Program-made: the position numbers and the translations under genes
From: CBDBES01 sp965204465
GTDB taxonomy: Bacteria > Spirochaetota > Leptospiria > Turneriellales > CBDBES01
DNA: 64,000 bases
Assembly (NCBI GenBank): GCA_965204465.1
Contig: OZ241995.1
Location: forward strand, 620,001 to 684,000
Direction: 5' to 3'
Shown: positions 52,122 through 60,803 of the stretch, piece after piece
Layout of the letters: the number at the start of each line of letters is the position of its first letter
How positions within the stretch are numbered: the first letter of the stretch is position 1
The notes under the pieces: generated by a model
Databases searched by the model: none
Told to the model about the DNA's origin: nothing
Seen by the model: the letters and a program-made list of their open reading frames with translations, nothing else

Positions 52122-53924
52122 ATGAAGATGAATGTAGTAATAGAAATGATGAGAAGTAAAGGGAATATTATAGCCCTCATGATAGTAACCATAGCGATGA
52201 TCGTTTTGACTATCTCTTGTGGCGATGACAATGATAACGGCAATGGTGGCATGTCAATGCCCTATATCTGTGAGAACGGCACTCCCATAAGCGAAATGAC
52301 AGCGACAGCCAATACAATGGCCTGTATGGAATGCGACACTGGTTATGTTCTAAGCGGTGACGCAGGGGTAGGCACCACCTGTGAGATGGAAACCTTTTCC
52401 TATATCTGTGATAACGGCACTCCCATAAGCGGAATGACAGCGACAGCCAATACAATGGCCTGTATGGGATGCGGCACAGGGTATGCTCTAAGCGGTGACG
52501 CAGGGGTAGGCACCACCTGTGAGAACCTTCCTGGTGTATTTAGTGCTGTTGGTAAACTCAATGTTATTGATAGTAGTGACGTTAATGAAAACTTGCCCCA
52601 AGGCCTGGCCGCCATAGGCGATACTCTATATATGGTGGGGAATGGAAATGATGCTCTCTACATTTTGGATGCTACAACAGGGTTAGCGACAAGGGTAGGA
52701 AATGCTGACAAATTTGGTGTTAGTGAAGACTTGCCCCAAGGCCTGGCCGCCATAGGCGATACTCTATATATGGTGGGGCTTGGAAATAGAGCTCTCTACA
52801 TTTTGGATACCACTACAGGGATGGCGACACAGGTAGGAAGTGCTACCCTGTTTGGCGTTCGTGAAAACTCCCCCGGAGACTTGGCCGCCATAGGCGATAC
52901 TCTATATATGGTGGGGCTTGGAAATAGAGCTCTCTACATTTTGGATACCATTACAGGGATAGCGACAAGGTTAGGAAGTGCTAACAGTTTTGGCGTTAGT
53001 GAAGACTTACCCCAAGGCCTGGCCGCCATAGGCAGTACTCTCTATATGGTGGGGAATGGAAATAATGCTCTCTACACCGTGGATGTCAATACAGGGGTAG
53101 CGACAAGGGTAGGAAGTGCTACCCTGTTTGGCGTTAATGAAAGATTCTCTAGAGGCCTGGCCGCCATAGGCGACACTCTCTATATGGTAGGGGGAGGTGA
53201 TAATAATACTCTCTACACTGTGGATACCACTACAGGGGTAGCGACAAGGGTAGGAATTGCTAACCGGTTTGGCGTTAGTGAAGACTTACCCGCAGGCCTG
53301 GCCGCCATAAGCGATACTCTCTATATGGTGGGCAATAGAAACGATGCTCTCTACACCGTGGATACCAATACAGGGTTAGCGATAAGGGTAAGAAGTACTA
53401 CCCGATTTGACTTTAGTGAAAACTTCCCCACAGGCCTGGCCGCCATAGGCGATACTCTATATATGGTGGGGAGTGGAAATGATGCTCTCTACACTGTGGA
53501 TGCCACTACAGGGGTAGAGGCAAGGGTAGGAAGCGCTGACGATTTTGGCGTTAGTGAAATCTCCCCCCAAGGCCTGGCCGCCATAGGCAACACTCTCTAT
53601 ATGGTGGGGGGTATAAATGATGCTCTCTACACTGTGGATACCACTACAGGGGTAGCGACAAGGGTAGGAAGTGCTAACCGGTTTGGCGTTAGTGAAGACT
53701 TACCCGCAGGCCTGGCCGCCATAAGCGATACTCTCTATATGGTGGGGGGTGGAAATGATGCTCTCTACACTGTGGATACCACTACAGGGTTAGCGACACA
53801 GGTAGGAAGTGCTACCCGGTTTGGCGTTCGTGAAGCCTCCCCCCAAGGCCTGGCCGCCATAGGCAACACTCTCTATATGGCGGGGTCTACAAATGGTACT
53901 CTCTATAAGTCTGTAGTGCCGTAG
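52122..53924 (+). CDS. Cys-module and propeller-repeat lipoprotein, copy C
   Basis: Same 600-residue lipoprotein as copy B, with one residue change visible: SANSFG in place of SANRFG in the third propeller repeat. Lipobox (LTISC), two four-Cys modules, nine full propeller repeats and the YKSVVP end are unchanged. Downstream of the stop, CGGATCAAAATAATTTATTT is shared with copies A and B, then the sequence departs. Confidence 0.85.
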   Translation: MKMNVVIEMMRSKGNIIALMIVTIAMIVLTISCGDDNDNGNGGMSMPYICENGTPISEMTATANTMACMECDTGYVLSGDAGVGTTCEMETFSYICDNGTPISGMTATANTMACMGCGTGYALSGDAGVGTTCENLPGVFSAVGKLNVIDSSDVNENLPQGLAAIGDTLYMVGNGNDALYILDATTGLATRVGNADKFGVSEDLPQGLAAIGDTLYMVGLGNRALYILDTTTGMATQVGSATLFGVRENSPGDLAAIGDTLYMVGLGNRALYILDTITGIATRLGSANSFGVSEDLPQGLAAIGSTLYMVGNGNNALYTVDVNTGVATRVGSATLFGVNERFSRGLAAIGDTLYMVGGGDNNTLYTVDTTTGVATRVGIANRFGVSEDLPAGLAAISDTLYMVGNRNDALYTVDTNTGLAIRVRSTTRFDFSENFPTGLAAIGDTLYMVGSGNDALYTVDATTGVEARVGSADDFGVSEISPQGLAAIGNTLYMVGGINDALYTVDTTTGVATRVGSANRFGVSEDLPAGLAAISDTLYMVGGGNDALYTVDTTTGLATQVGSATRFGVREASPQGLAAIGNTLYMAGSTNGTLYKSVVP

Positions 53925-54060
53925 CGGATCAAAATAATTTATTTTCCTTACGGAGGTTTTGCATTAGTAGAAATAAAAATGGAATGCCATTCTAGTATTT
54001 TAATGTATACCCTCTATTTTTTCTTCCCAGCTTACTCGTGGGAGATACGATCGGTTGGGA

Positions 54061-54270
54061 TGCAAAACATGGATGTTTTGCAAGGCTGGTGCCTGGATTA
54101 CAGGATGTAATCCGCCCAGCCTAACTTCTATGCAAAACATGGATGTTTTGCAAGGCTGGTGCCTGGATTACAGGATGTAATCCGCCCAGCCTAACTTCTA
54201 TGCAAAACATGGATGTTTTGCAAGGCTGGTGCCTGGATTACAGGATGTAATCCGCCCAGCCTAATTTCCA
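54061..54270. repeat. Three tandem 70-bp hairpin repeats
   Basis: Units start at 54061, 54131 and 54201 and are identical except for the last bases of the third. Each unit has two hairpins: arms TGCAAAACAT and ATGTTTTGCA around two bases, then GGCTGG to CCAGCC enclosing GGATTAC to GTAATCC. No open frame crosses them. They lie between lipoprotein copy C and the beheaded GLUG gene. The strong symmetry suggests folded RNA, a protein-binding array or a mobile repeat element. Confidence 0.85.
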
Positions 54271-54285
54271 TGTCGATATAGCGGG

Positions 54286-54345
54286 TTTTTTCACCCTACG
54301 GGCACAGGTCTTTGTTTCTTTCTTTTCACCCTACGGGCACAAGTT
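54286..54345. repeat. Two copies of a TTCACCCTACGGGCACA motif
   Basis: TTTTCACCCTACGGGCACA occurs at about 54288 and 54324, followed by GGTC or AGTT and T-rich sequence. A related form (ACCTTATACGGGCATAAGTC plus T7) lies at 58728. The motif may be a terminator-like or dispersed repeat. It separates the 70-bp repeats from the 3' end of the GLUG gene. Confidence 0.4.
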
Positions 54346-54372
54346 TTCCATAAAAAAAAGAAAGAAAGATAA

Positions 54373-55309
54373 CTACTTTTTAAACCTATACCTATGGGTA
54401 TAACTAGCCGTATTAGGCGAAGCACCTCTCGTAAAGGTAACCTTTAAATAAAATTCAGCACCTGCCGAGAGGGAGCCTACTCCATTGATCACACCTGCAT
54501 TGGTTACTGTGGGTGGAGTAGCCAACGCAACACCACTTGCATCCACCGCATCTTCTATTACATAATTACCTGCGGTAGTGCCCTGCACATTTTGACCAGA
54601 AGTGGTAATACTCATGGCAGCATCGTCTATGTCATAGAAGAATACAGGGTCTGTAGCAGAAGGCTCTCCAAGGGTGGTATTTGAAAAACGTAAAAAACCA
54701 GATGCCATTCTTACTGCCTGTTCGTCTTCCGTTTGGGGAATAGAGGCTATAAAGGGATACTCTGTATTAGAACCAAAATTCCATACGAATGCATCTGTAT
54801 TGGTAACACTACCGTCATTATTGCTGTCATATCGAACCGACTCCTCGTCCGCTACAGAATTACCATCTATGTCGAAAGGGGTTTGCCAGTTGAAGAAAAT
54901 GGTAGCAGATGCATCATCGCATGTTCCTGTATTTGTAGCGTTGAGCATCTTAAATGGGTCCGATGCAAAGCCGCCTACACAAGTAATAGTAGCTGAATCA
55001 TTGTCTATTGGATTAGCCTGCCCTGAAGTATCTTGATCATAATAGGAATTGGTTATACTACTACTACTAGTATTCAGCCCTACCAGGCCGCCTGCAGTAG
55101 ACAAAAAAGCAGCAGGAACAGTTAAAAGAGAAGAAACAGAAGAAGAAATATTTCCTGTAGAGTAGGAATTGCTTATACTACTATCACTATTATTCCCTAC
55201 CAGGCCGCCTGCATAAGAGCGAGAAAAAAGAGCAGAAGTAGAAGAAGAAGAAGAAATATCCCCTGTAGACCAGGAATTGGTTATACTACTACTACTATAA
55301 AAAAAAGGA
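54373..55309 (-). pseudogene. Beheaded GLUG-repeat surface protein gene
   Basis: The frame enters from a stop at about 55310 with no start codon and reads SSSSITNSWSTGDISSSSS, AGGLVGNNSDSSISNSYSTGN, AGGLVGLNTSSSSITNSYY: three GLUG-type motifs of secreted proteins. The C-terminal 200 residues (GFLRFSNTTLGEP, AGVINGVGSLSAGAEFYLKV, ending RYRFKK) look like beta-sandwich. ATG at 55104 would give 243 residues without any signal peptide. The 5' part is missing and ribE starts just beyond. It is similar in type to the C-terminal half of the 1211-residue lipoprotein. Confidence 0.65.
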
Positions 55310-55379
55310 AGAAAGAGTTATGTTAGATCAATATATCTATTTAGTTGACAGGACGAATAAATATACCTTTTCAGTAGAT

Positions 55380-55964
55380 ATGTTTACCGGATTGGTAGAA
55401 GAAACAGGTATGGTTGAACAGGTAAATCCAAAAGGGGAAGGCATGCATATCGTTATACAGGCAAAAAAGATCATGGAGGATATCCAGGAAGGGAATAGTA
55501 TTCTGATCAATGGAGTATGCCATACCGTACAAGATTTTAATGAATCTTCTTTTAAGGTATTTTCGGCGCCAGAAACCCTTAGGATCACCAATCTAATATC
55601 TTTAAAAAAAGGGAGTATGGTAAATCTGGAAAGGGCTGTTCGTCCTATGGACCGTTTAGGAGGGCATATTGTACAGGGACATGCAGAAGGTACCACCAGA
55701 GTAAAAGAGATAAATAGAAAAAAAGAATATACAGATATTAAATTGGAATATTCAGATAAGGCCATCATTCCTAAGGGTTCGATTGCCCTGGATGGCATAA
55801 GCCTTACAATACATGAAGTAGAGAATGATAATTTTAAAGTACAGATCATTCCAGATACGATGAATAGAACCAATATCGTTGACTGGCATAAAGATTATCA
55901 AGTAAATATAGAGACAGATTATCTGGTAAAATCGGTGCAATACATGGTGGGGTTCATAAATTAA
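55380..55964 (+). CDS. ribE: Riboflavin synthase, alpha chain
   Basis: A protein of 194 residues from ATG at 55380 (MFTGLVEETG, the invariant N-terminus); an in-frame ATG 60 bases upstream adds residues foreign to the family. Two lumazine-binding repeats: NSILINGVCHTVQDF and GSIALDGISLTIHEV, with RLGGHIVQGHAEG and PDTMNRTNI. It joins two dimethyl-ribityllumazine molecules into riboflavin. The usual C-L-T-V of the first repeat reads C-H-T-V. No FMN riboswitch is seen upstream, where the beheaded GLUG gene abuts. Confidence 0.95.
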   Translation: MFTGLVEETGMVEQVNPKGEGMHIVIQAKKIMEDIQEGNSILINGVCHTVQDFNESSFKVFSAPETLRITNLISLKKGSMVNLERAVRPMDRLGGHIVQGHAEGTTRVKEINRKKEYTDIKLEYSDKAIIPKGSIALDGISLTIHEVENDNFKVQIIPDTMNRTNIVDWHKDYQVNIETDYLVKSVQYMVGFIN

Positions 55965-55970
55965 AATGAA

Positions 55971-56750
55971 ATGGAAATTAAAATCGGTTATCTTGTTATT
56001 GTCTTGTTCCATATTTTTTTTTATTTTTTCAATGATTCTATCAACAGATCCAATAAACGAACTAAAATACATGACATCCCGGTAGTTATACTATGCTTTC
56101 ATGACATTGATGGAAATGGAGATTATTCTATTTTAAATCACCAGTTGATAAGTATATTTGATATTTTAAGAGATAATTTCATAGTCATATCTTTGGATGC
56201 ATGGCGCCAAAGAAATTTAAAACAACAAAGGCAATCTAAACCAGTAGTTGTATTGACATTTGATGATGGCTTTCCTTCATTGAGAAAAAAGGTGATCCCT
56301 TTATTATTAGAATATGATTTTGGTGCTACTTTTTTTGTTTATCTAGATCGCTATCATGATAATTCAAGATTTTATAAATTAATGGCCAATATGCCGCCAC
56401 AATTTGAGATTGGTAGTCATTCTTTTTCTCATCAATTATTAACAGAAGATGTAGAGGATATTTATAAAGAATTATTTTTATCTCGTAAAAAATTAGAATA
56501 TCTTACAAAAAAAAAGATCACTTCCTGGGCATGGCCTTATGGTCATTATACGGAGAAGCTTATGAAATTAGCTGAGTATGCAGGCTATCAATTACAGACT
56601 TCTACGGATTATCAAATTGCACGTTTCAGTGATCATGGAATGAATTTTCCAAGGTATACGATCCGACAGCCTCGTCCAATAAAGCAAGTAAAAAGCATAC
56701 TAAAGCATTATTTAGAAAAAATAGAGAGGATCAATGTATCGATCAATTAA
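55971..56750 (+). CDS. Polysaccharide deacetylase (NodB domain)
   Basis: A protein of 259 residues with an N-terminal membrane helix (about 5-21), so it acts outside the cytoplasm. NodB motifs: VVVLTFDDGFPSL (metal Asp), IGSHSFSHQLL (metal His pair), WAWPYGHYTEKL and a C-terminal FPRYTIRQ. It removes N- or O-acetyl groups from a cell-wall or surface glycan. The substrate is not deducible. It starts 6 bases after ribE and ends 14 bases before the convergent TPR gene. Confidence 0.85.
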   Translation: MEIKIGYLVIVLFHIFFYFFNDSINRSNKRTKIHDIPVVILCFHDIDGNGDYSILNHQLISIFDILRDNFIVISLDAWRQRNLKQQRQSKPVVVLTFDDGFPSLRKKVIPLLLEYDFGATFFVYLDRYHDNSRFYKLMANMPPQFEIGSHSFSHQLLTEDVEDIYKELFLSRKKLEYLTKKKITSWAWPYGHYTEKLMKLAEYAGYQLQTSTDYQIARFSDHGMNFPRYTIRQPRPIKQVKSILKHYLEKIERINVSIN

Positions 56751-56764
56751 ATGGCCGCCATTCA

Positions 56765-58057
56765 TCATAGCCATAGGTGGCTTAATTCAACATAAATTCT
56801 CTTTTGTTGCCCTAACAGACCCTTAAATTTCCCAAAAATAACGGCCTTCCTTATTTTTGTTCTAAGATTTTTTCTATTCTTTTCAAATTCATCATAGGAC
56901 TTCCAGTTAGAAGAAGGGTCTTTAAAATTTATAAATGCATCTATTATATAGTCTTCTTCCCCTTCTTCTACCAATATCTGAAGCTGTTTACCATTCTTAA
57001 CATCTCTAAGAGCAAAGACCTGCCCTTTTTGTAATATCTGGCTCCCCAAATAAAAATTGGATTCTTTTAAAAGATCATTTAATAATATTGGATCATTAAA
57101 ATCTTCGAAGTGAAGATCTGGAATGAATTTAAGAAATATTTTGCATTTTTCTTTCGTTTTAAAATCCGCATTTGATTGAATGATCCTTTGCAGAAGATAT
57201 CTGGATTGATTTACTTTTTTCTTGCTCAATAGTTTTTTAGCCTTTTCAAAGTCGTTAATAATGTTTTGTTTTTTCTTATATTTATATAGAAAATTTTGGA
57301 CGGAAAGATCAGAAATAATGGAAACTGTTGAGGAAATATCCAGATATTTCCATTTTTCATCATCATTTTTAAAGGTAAAGAAATTGTATATTGAAGAAAG
57401 ATCATAATTTTTTATTATGTGAATAGATCCTAAAGAAATAAAAAATATAGTTCCCAGAACGAAAACAGAAAAGAAAAATATTTTTGCTACCTTTTTTGTT
57501 CTTAAGAGTAAAGTTCCTGATCGTTTTTTTGTGGATTCTTCCAAAAGGTCTTCTTCTTGTTCTGATTTTTTTTTATCTTTTTCTATTTTCTTTTTCTTTT
57601 TCTTTTTCAGTAAGTCTTTCTCATATTGTGCTATTTCTTTCCTAAGGTCGGGCAAGATGATGAATTTTGTAACATCTCCTTTTTTTGCCTTTTCTTTTAA
57701 CCTCGAACTGATCCTAAAATCTTCTAATAGATCTTTTGCAAACCAGCCCTGTGGTCTGTCGATAAGGTTTGTCCATTCTAAAAGAGCCTTATCTTCTTGA
57801 TCGTGTTTGAGGTAAGAATAGGCCTTTAGGAGTTTAAGATAGGTAGAATCTGGTAATATTTTCTCTGTATTCTGTAAATAATAATTGAAGGAAGAGTCAT
57901 CTTTTAGAAGGGCCAAAGCTACGGCACCCAGATACCAACCCCAAAAACTATCCTTGCTGTTTCTGATGACACTATCTGCAATTTCAAGGGCTTTTTCAAA
58001 AGACCCCGATTCAATATGATCTAACGTTACTGTTAACTTATATGAAATAGAACTCAT
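56765..58057 (-). CDS. Membrane-anchored TPR-like protein, unknown function
   Basis: A protein of 430 residues. Residues 1-115 form helical pairs of TPR type (SGSFEKALEIADSVIRNSKDSFWGWYLGAVAL, YLKLLKAYSYLKHDQEDKALLEW). A highly charged Lys/Glu stretch at about 140-165 precedes a transmembrane helix at about 183-207. The C-terminal 220 residues are periplasmic by topology and include another helical repeat (VNQSRYLLQRIIQSNADFKT) and a small beta domain. No catalytic motif is seen. It follows efp on the same strand after 48 bases. Confidence 0.7.
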   Translation of the reverse strand: MSSISYKLTVTLDHIESGSFEKALEIADSVIRNSKDSFWGWYLGAVALALLKDDSSFNYYLQNTEKILPDSTYLKLLKAYSYLKHDQEDKALLEWTNLIDRPQGWFAKDLLEDFRISSRLKEKAKKGDVTKFIILPDLRKEIAQYEKDLLKKKKKKKIEKDKKKSEQEEDLLEESTKKRSGTLLLRTKKVAKIFFFSVFVLGTIFFISLGSIHIIKNYDLSSIYNFFTFKNDDEKWKYLDISSTVSIISDLSVQNFLYKYKKKQNIINDFEKAKKLLSKKKVNQSRYLLQRIIQSNADFKTKEKCKIFLKFIPDLHFEDFNDPILLNDLLKESNFYLGSQILQKGQVFALRDVKNGKQLQILVEEGEEDYIIDAFINFKDPSSNWKSYDEFEKNRKNLRTKIRKAVIFGKFKGLLGQQKRIYVELSHLWL

Positions 58058-58105
58058 CGTATCTATTGAGATGTAAGGGGAATTTCTTTTTCGTTTTCAC
58101 TATTT

Positions 58106-58663
58106 TTATATTCTTTCAGAATATTTAAAATCTCTCAAGTCAACTCTCACAACATCTCCTGTCTTGACGAATAAAGGCACCTGAAGAGTCGATCCTGTTT
58201 CTAAACGAACTTCTTTCGTTGCATTTGTAGCGGTGTCTCCTCTTAAGCCTTCTTCTGCATATTTCACCTTTAAATCTATAAAATTTGGAGGTAAAATTGT
58301 AATTGGATTCCCTTCATATAAGAGTATCTGTAGTTCAGTGCCTTCTTTTAAAAAGGGAAGTACATCACCTATATCTTCATTCGGGATGGATATCTGATCA
58401 TAATTTTCTGAATCCATAAATACAATTGAATCTCCCTCTCTATAGGAATAAATAACATTCCTTTTATCTATTTCTACATCTTCCAACATTTCACCAGACC
58501 TAAAGGTTTTTTCAGTGGTATTTGATTTGACTAAATTTTTTAATTTTACTCTCACCACTGCAGCACCTTTACCTGGTTTATGATGCTCAAAAGATTGCAC
58601 CAGGAATAGATCATTCCCTAATTTGATCACCATGCCTCTTTTAATGTGATTTGAATTTATCAA
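58106..58663 (-). CDS. efp: Translation elongation factor P
   Basis: A protein of 185 residues with the three-domain EF-P layout: N-terminal KOW-like domain with the loop HHKPGKGAAVVRVKLKNL, where the Lys of PGKG is the position modified in many bacteria, OB domain 2, and domain 3 with GLRGDTATNATKEVRLETG and VPLFVKTGDVVRVD. It relieves ribosome stalling at polyproline. No modifying enzyme (epmA/epmB or ymfI) is in the window. Confidence 0.96.
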   Translation of the reverse strand: MINSNHIKRGMVIKLGNDLFLVQSFEHHKPGKGAAVVRVKLKNLVKSNTTEKTFRSGEMLEDVEIDKRNVIYSYREGDSIVFMDSENYDQISIPNEDIGDVLPFLKEGTELQILLYEGNPITILPPNFIDLKVKYAEEGLRGDTATNATKEVRLETGSTLQVPLFVKTGDVVRVDLRDFKYSERI

Positions 58664-58728
58664 AATAAAACTCCTGTGGATACTTAGACTTTAAAAATCC
58701 TAGTCGCTATGTCTAGCTTTTTTCTTTA

Positions 58729-58754
58729 CCTTATACGGGCATAAGTCTTTTTTT
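58729..58754 (+). terminator. Short hairpin with T-run upstream of the mscS-kefB cassette
   Basis: CTTAT-ACGGGC-ATAAG followed by TC and seven T. The stem is only 5 pairs, but the layout is that of a Rho-independent terminator on the plus strand. It matches the ACGGGCA motif near 54290, so it may be a dispersed repeat. Confidence 0.3.
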
Positions 58755-58766
58755 GTGCAAAAAAAA

Positions 58767-58792
58767 GAGTGTCCACTTTATGGGTAAGATCA
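58767..58792. repeat. Dispersed 27-bp repeat, copy 2 (left flank of mscS-kefB)
   Basis: GAGTGTCCACTTTATGGG then TAAGATCA, preceded by a run of A. It is one base shorter than copy 1 and stands in inverted orientation to copy 3 at 60676. The GAGTG end faces outward in both, as terminal inverted repeats would. Confidence 0.75.
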
Positions 58793-58821
58793 ATCATGGA
58801 GTTTGACAGTAAGATATAAAA

Positions 58822-59418
58822 ATGACTCTCGATTTTCATAATAGTTCTTTCTTGCTAATTCTTAAAAAGGTCTTTATTACAACTATCATATTTTTGACTT
58901 TTTATTTGTTTTATCGAATAGCAAGATTATTATTTAAAATATTATTAAAAAGAAAGCTTTTGCCTGATGCCATTGGTAAAATTCTCAACCCTGTTTTAAC
59001 ATTAATTATTTTTACGATTGCTATTTTTGCCGCCTTGCAATACAATGGTATAAGCGCTAATAGCTTATGGGCAGTGGTATCTGCCTTGCTTGCGATGGTT
59101 GCCATTGGTTTTGTTGCCGTTTGGAGCGTTATTAGCAATGTTCTATGCACTCTACTTTTGATCATTACAAGACCTTTTCGCATTGGTGATCATATTGAAA
59201 TTACAGAACCAGCATCCTCTGACAATTTTCTGGGTGGAAAAGTAATGAATATTAGTATGCTATATACTACACTTCAAGAGGCCAAAGGTTCTAATGTTTT
59301 GTTAATTCCAAATAATTTTTTCTTTCAGAAGGCAATTCGAAGAAAGCAAGGTGAAGATACTTACAGCATTGATGAGCAAATATTTAAAGAAATGTCATTG
59401 TTGTATAAAAAAAAGTAG
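58822..59418 (+). CDS. Small MscS-type mechanosensitive channel
   Basis: A protein of 198 residues. Three hydrophobic segments are followed by the pore-lining helix and beta-domain start typical of MscS: AVVSALLAMVAIGFVAVWSVISNVLCTLLLIITRPFRIGDHIEI. The C-terminal cage domain is short compared with Escherichia coli MscS (286 residues). It would release solutes on osmotic down-shock. It is followed 47 bases later by a potassium/proton antiporter, so both may serve ion homeostasis. Both lie between inverted copies of a 27-bp repeat. Confidence 0.82.
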   Translation: MTLDFHNSSFLLILKKVFITTIIFLTFYLFYRIARLLFKILLKRKLLPDAIGKILNPVLTLIIFTIAIFAALQYNGISANSLWAVVSALLAMVAIGFVAVWSVISNVLCTLLLIITRPFRIGDHIEITEPASSDNFLGGKVMNISMLYTTLQEAKGSNVLLIPNNFFFQKAIRRKQGEDTYSIDEQIFKEMSLLYKKK

Positions 59419-59465
59419 ATAAAAAAGAGAGTTTATAATGTTAAAGTTTGTGAGTACCAGAGACA

Positions 59466-60617
59466 ATGCATTTTGATCCAATCATATTCAAACTTGTAGC
59501 CGCTAGTCTTAGTATTTTGCTTGTGGGTACTATTTTTCGTATTCTTAAGCAGCCATACATCATTGGCTATTTAATCGCCGGGATTGTTTTAGGCCATGAA
59601 GTATTTGGAATTATCAATGACAAAGAACTATTACGAACGGTTAGTGAAATGGGAGTTATCTTTTTGCTTTTTTTTATTGGTATGGAGGTTCAACCTAAAA
59701 ATCTTATAACTCACTGGAAAGTTGCTATAATTGGTACATCTCTTCAAATTGCCCTGAGTGTTAGTTTAGCTTTTGTTATTGGACAGTTTGTTTCCTGGCC
59801 ATTGTCACGAAGTATTTTACTAGGGTTTATCATATCGCTATCAAGTACCGCTGTTCTATTAAAACTATTAAAAGACTGGGGTGAGCTTGATACTAAAATT
59901 GGACAAGGTGTACTCGCAGTCCTTTTAACTCAAGATATGGCTCTTGTCCCAATGTTAATTGCGATCAATTTTCTGGGTACAGGAACAACACCTGATGCTA
60001 CAGAAATCATTAAGCAGGTTTTAGGAGCGATTATCCTTATCGGTATTGTGGTATGGATTTCTATTGCAAAAAAAGTTCAACTGCCATTTGCCAAAGTAAT
60101 TTCGCATGATAAAGAAATTCAAGTATTCGCTGCAATGATACCTTGCTTTGGTTTATCACTGATCACAGCAATATTAGGGCTCTCAACAGCTCTGGGTGGA
60201 TTTGTTGCTGGAATGGTAATTGGGGCTGCTAAAGAAACGGAATGGGTTCATAATGCTTTAGAACCATTTAGAATCCTATTTGTTGCCTTGTTTTTTGCTT
60301 CTGTTGGCATGGTAGTTAATTTAAAGTTTATACTCAACCATATCCATATTGTTGTCGCTTTCACTCTAGTCGTATTGATTGGCAATACATTAGTTAATAC
60401 TATTATTTTTAAAATACTGAGAGGAAATTGGAAGGAAAGTTTTTATTTTGGGGCTTTGCTTTCCCAGGTAGGTGAGTTCTCATTTATATTAGCTGCGGTT
60501 GGTTTTGAATCACAAATTGTTACCGGGTATGTCTATCAAATGACAATTTCCATTATTGTTCTAACACTTCTTTTAAGCCCTATATGGATTGGTTTTAACA
60601 AAAGGGCTGTTATGTAA
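59466..60617 (+). CDS. CPA2-type monovalent cation/proton antiporter (KefB-like), membrane domain only
   Basis: A protein of 383 residues with about 12 transmembrane helices. CPA2 motifs: QPYIIGYLIAGIVLGHE, GVIFLLFFIGMEV, ISLSSTAVLLKLLKDWGE, LTQDMALVPML (conserved Gln-Asp), STALGGFVAGMVIGA and LFFASVGM, with SQVGEFSFIL. It exchanges K+ or Na+ for H+. The cytoplasmic NAD-binding TrkA-N domain of KefB/KefC is absent, so regulation by that route is lost. It pairs with the mscS gene in the repeat-flanked cassette. Confidence 0.92.
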   Translation: MHFDPIIFKLVAASLSILLVGTIFRILKQPYIIGYLIAGIVLGHEVFGIINDKELLRTVSEMGVIFLLFFIGMEVQPKNLITHWKVAIIGTSLQIALSVSLAFVIGQFVSWPLSRSILLGFIISLSSTAVLLKLLKDWGELDTKIGQGVLAVLLTQDMALVPMLIAINFLGTGTTPDATEIIKQVLGAIILIGIVVWISIAKKVQLPFAKVISHDKEIQVFAAMIPCFGLSLITAILGLSTALGGFVAGMVIGAAKETEWVHNALEPFRILFVALFFASVGMVVNLKFILNHIHIVVAFTLVVLIGNTLVNTIIFKILRGNWKESFYFGALLSQVGEFSFILAAVGFESQIVTGYVYQMTISIIVLTLLLSPIWIGFNKRAVM

Positions 60618-60675
60618 AAATTGATAAGATGCTATCACATTTCCATATTTATCAAACATCTCATCATAAAAATTG

Positions 60676-60702
60676 TGAGCTTACCCCATAAAGTGGACAC
60701 TC
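60676..60702. repeat. Dispersed 27-bp repeat, copy 3 (right flank, inverted)
   Basis: The reverse complement of copy 1 at 10359: 27 of 27 bases match. It is followed by eight T, mirroring the A-run before the left copy, so the shared repeat extends to about 35 bases. With copy 2 it brackets 1.94 kb containing the mscS and kefB-like genes. Confidence 0.8.
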
Positions 60703-60803
60703 TTTTTTTTCTTATTTCAAATTGCAGGTTTAGAGATAGTTACTCCATGCAGCAAATGTTTATGGTCCAAACCACCTACCATATGGATCATATTCTAAAT
60801 GGG

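Larger units (their letters stand above)
50401..53924. repeat. 3,524-bp direct tandem repeat, unit 2
   Basis: The second copy of the unit at 46877-50400, with the same hairpin, insertion sequence, candidate promoter and lipoprotein gene in the same order and spacing. The near-identity across 3.5 kb, including intergenic DNA, shows a recent duplication or ongoing gene conversion. The repeat ends at the lipoprotein stop; after about 25 further similar bases the downstream sequence becomes unique. Confidence 0.93.

Noticed and set aside
54061..54270. CRISPR array
   Set aside because: The 70-bp units are directly adjacent with no unique spacers and have double-hairpin structure; no cas genes are near.
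55320..55379. Longer riboflavin synthase start
   Set aside because: The extra 20 residues do not match the family, whose proteins begin MFTG; the ATG at 55380 gives exactly that.
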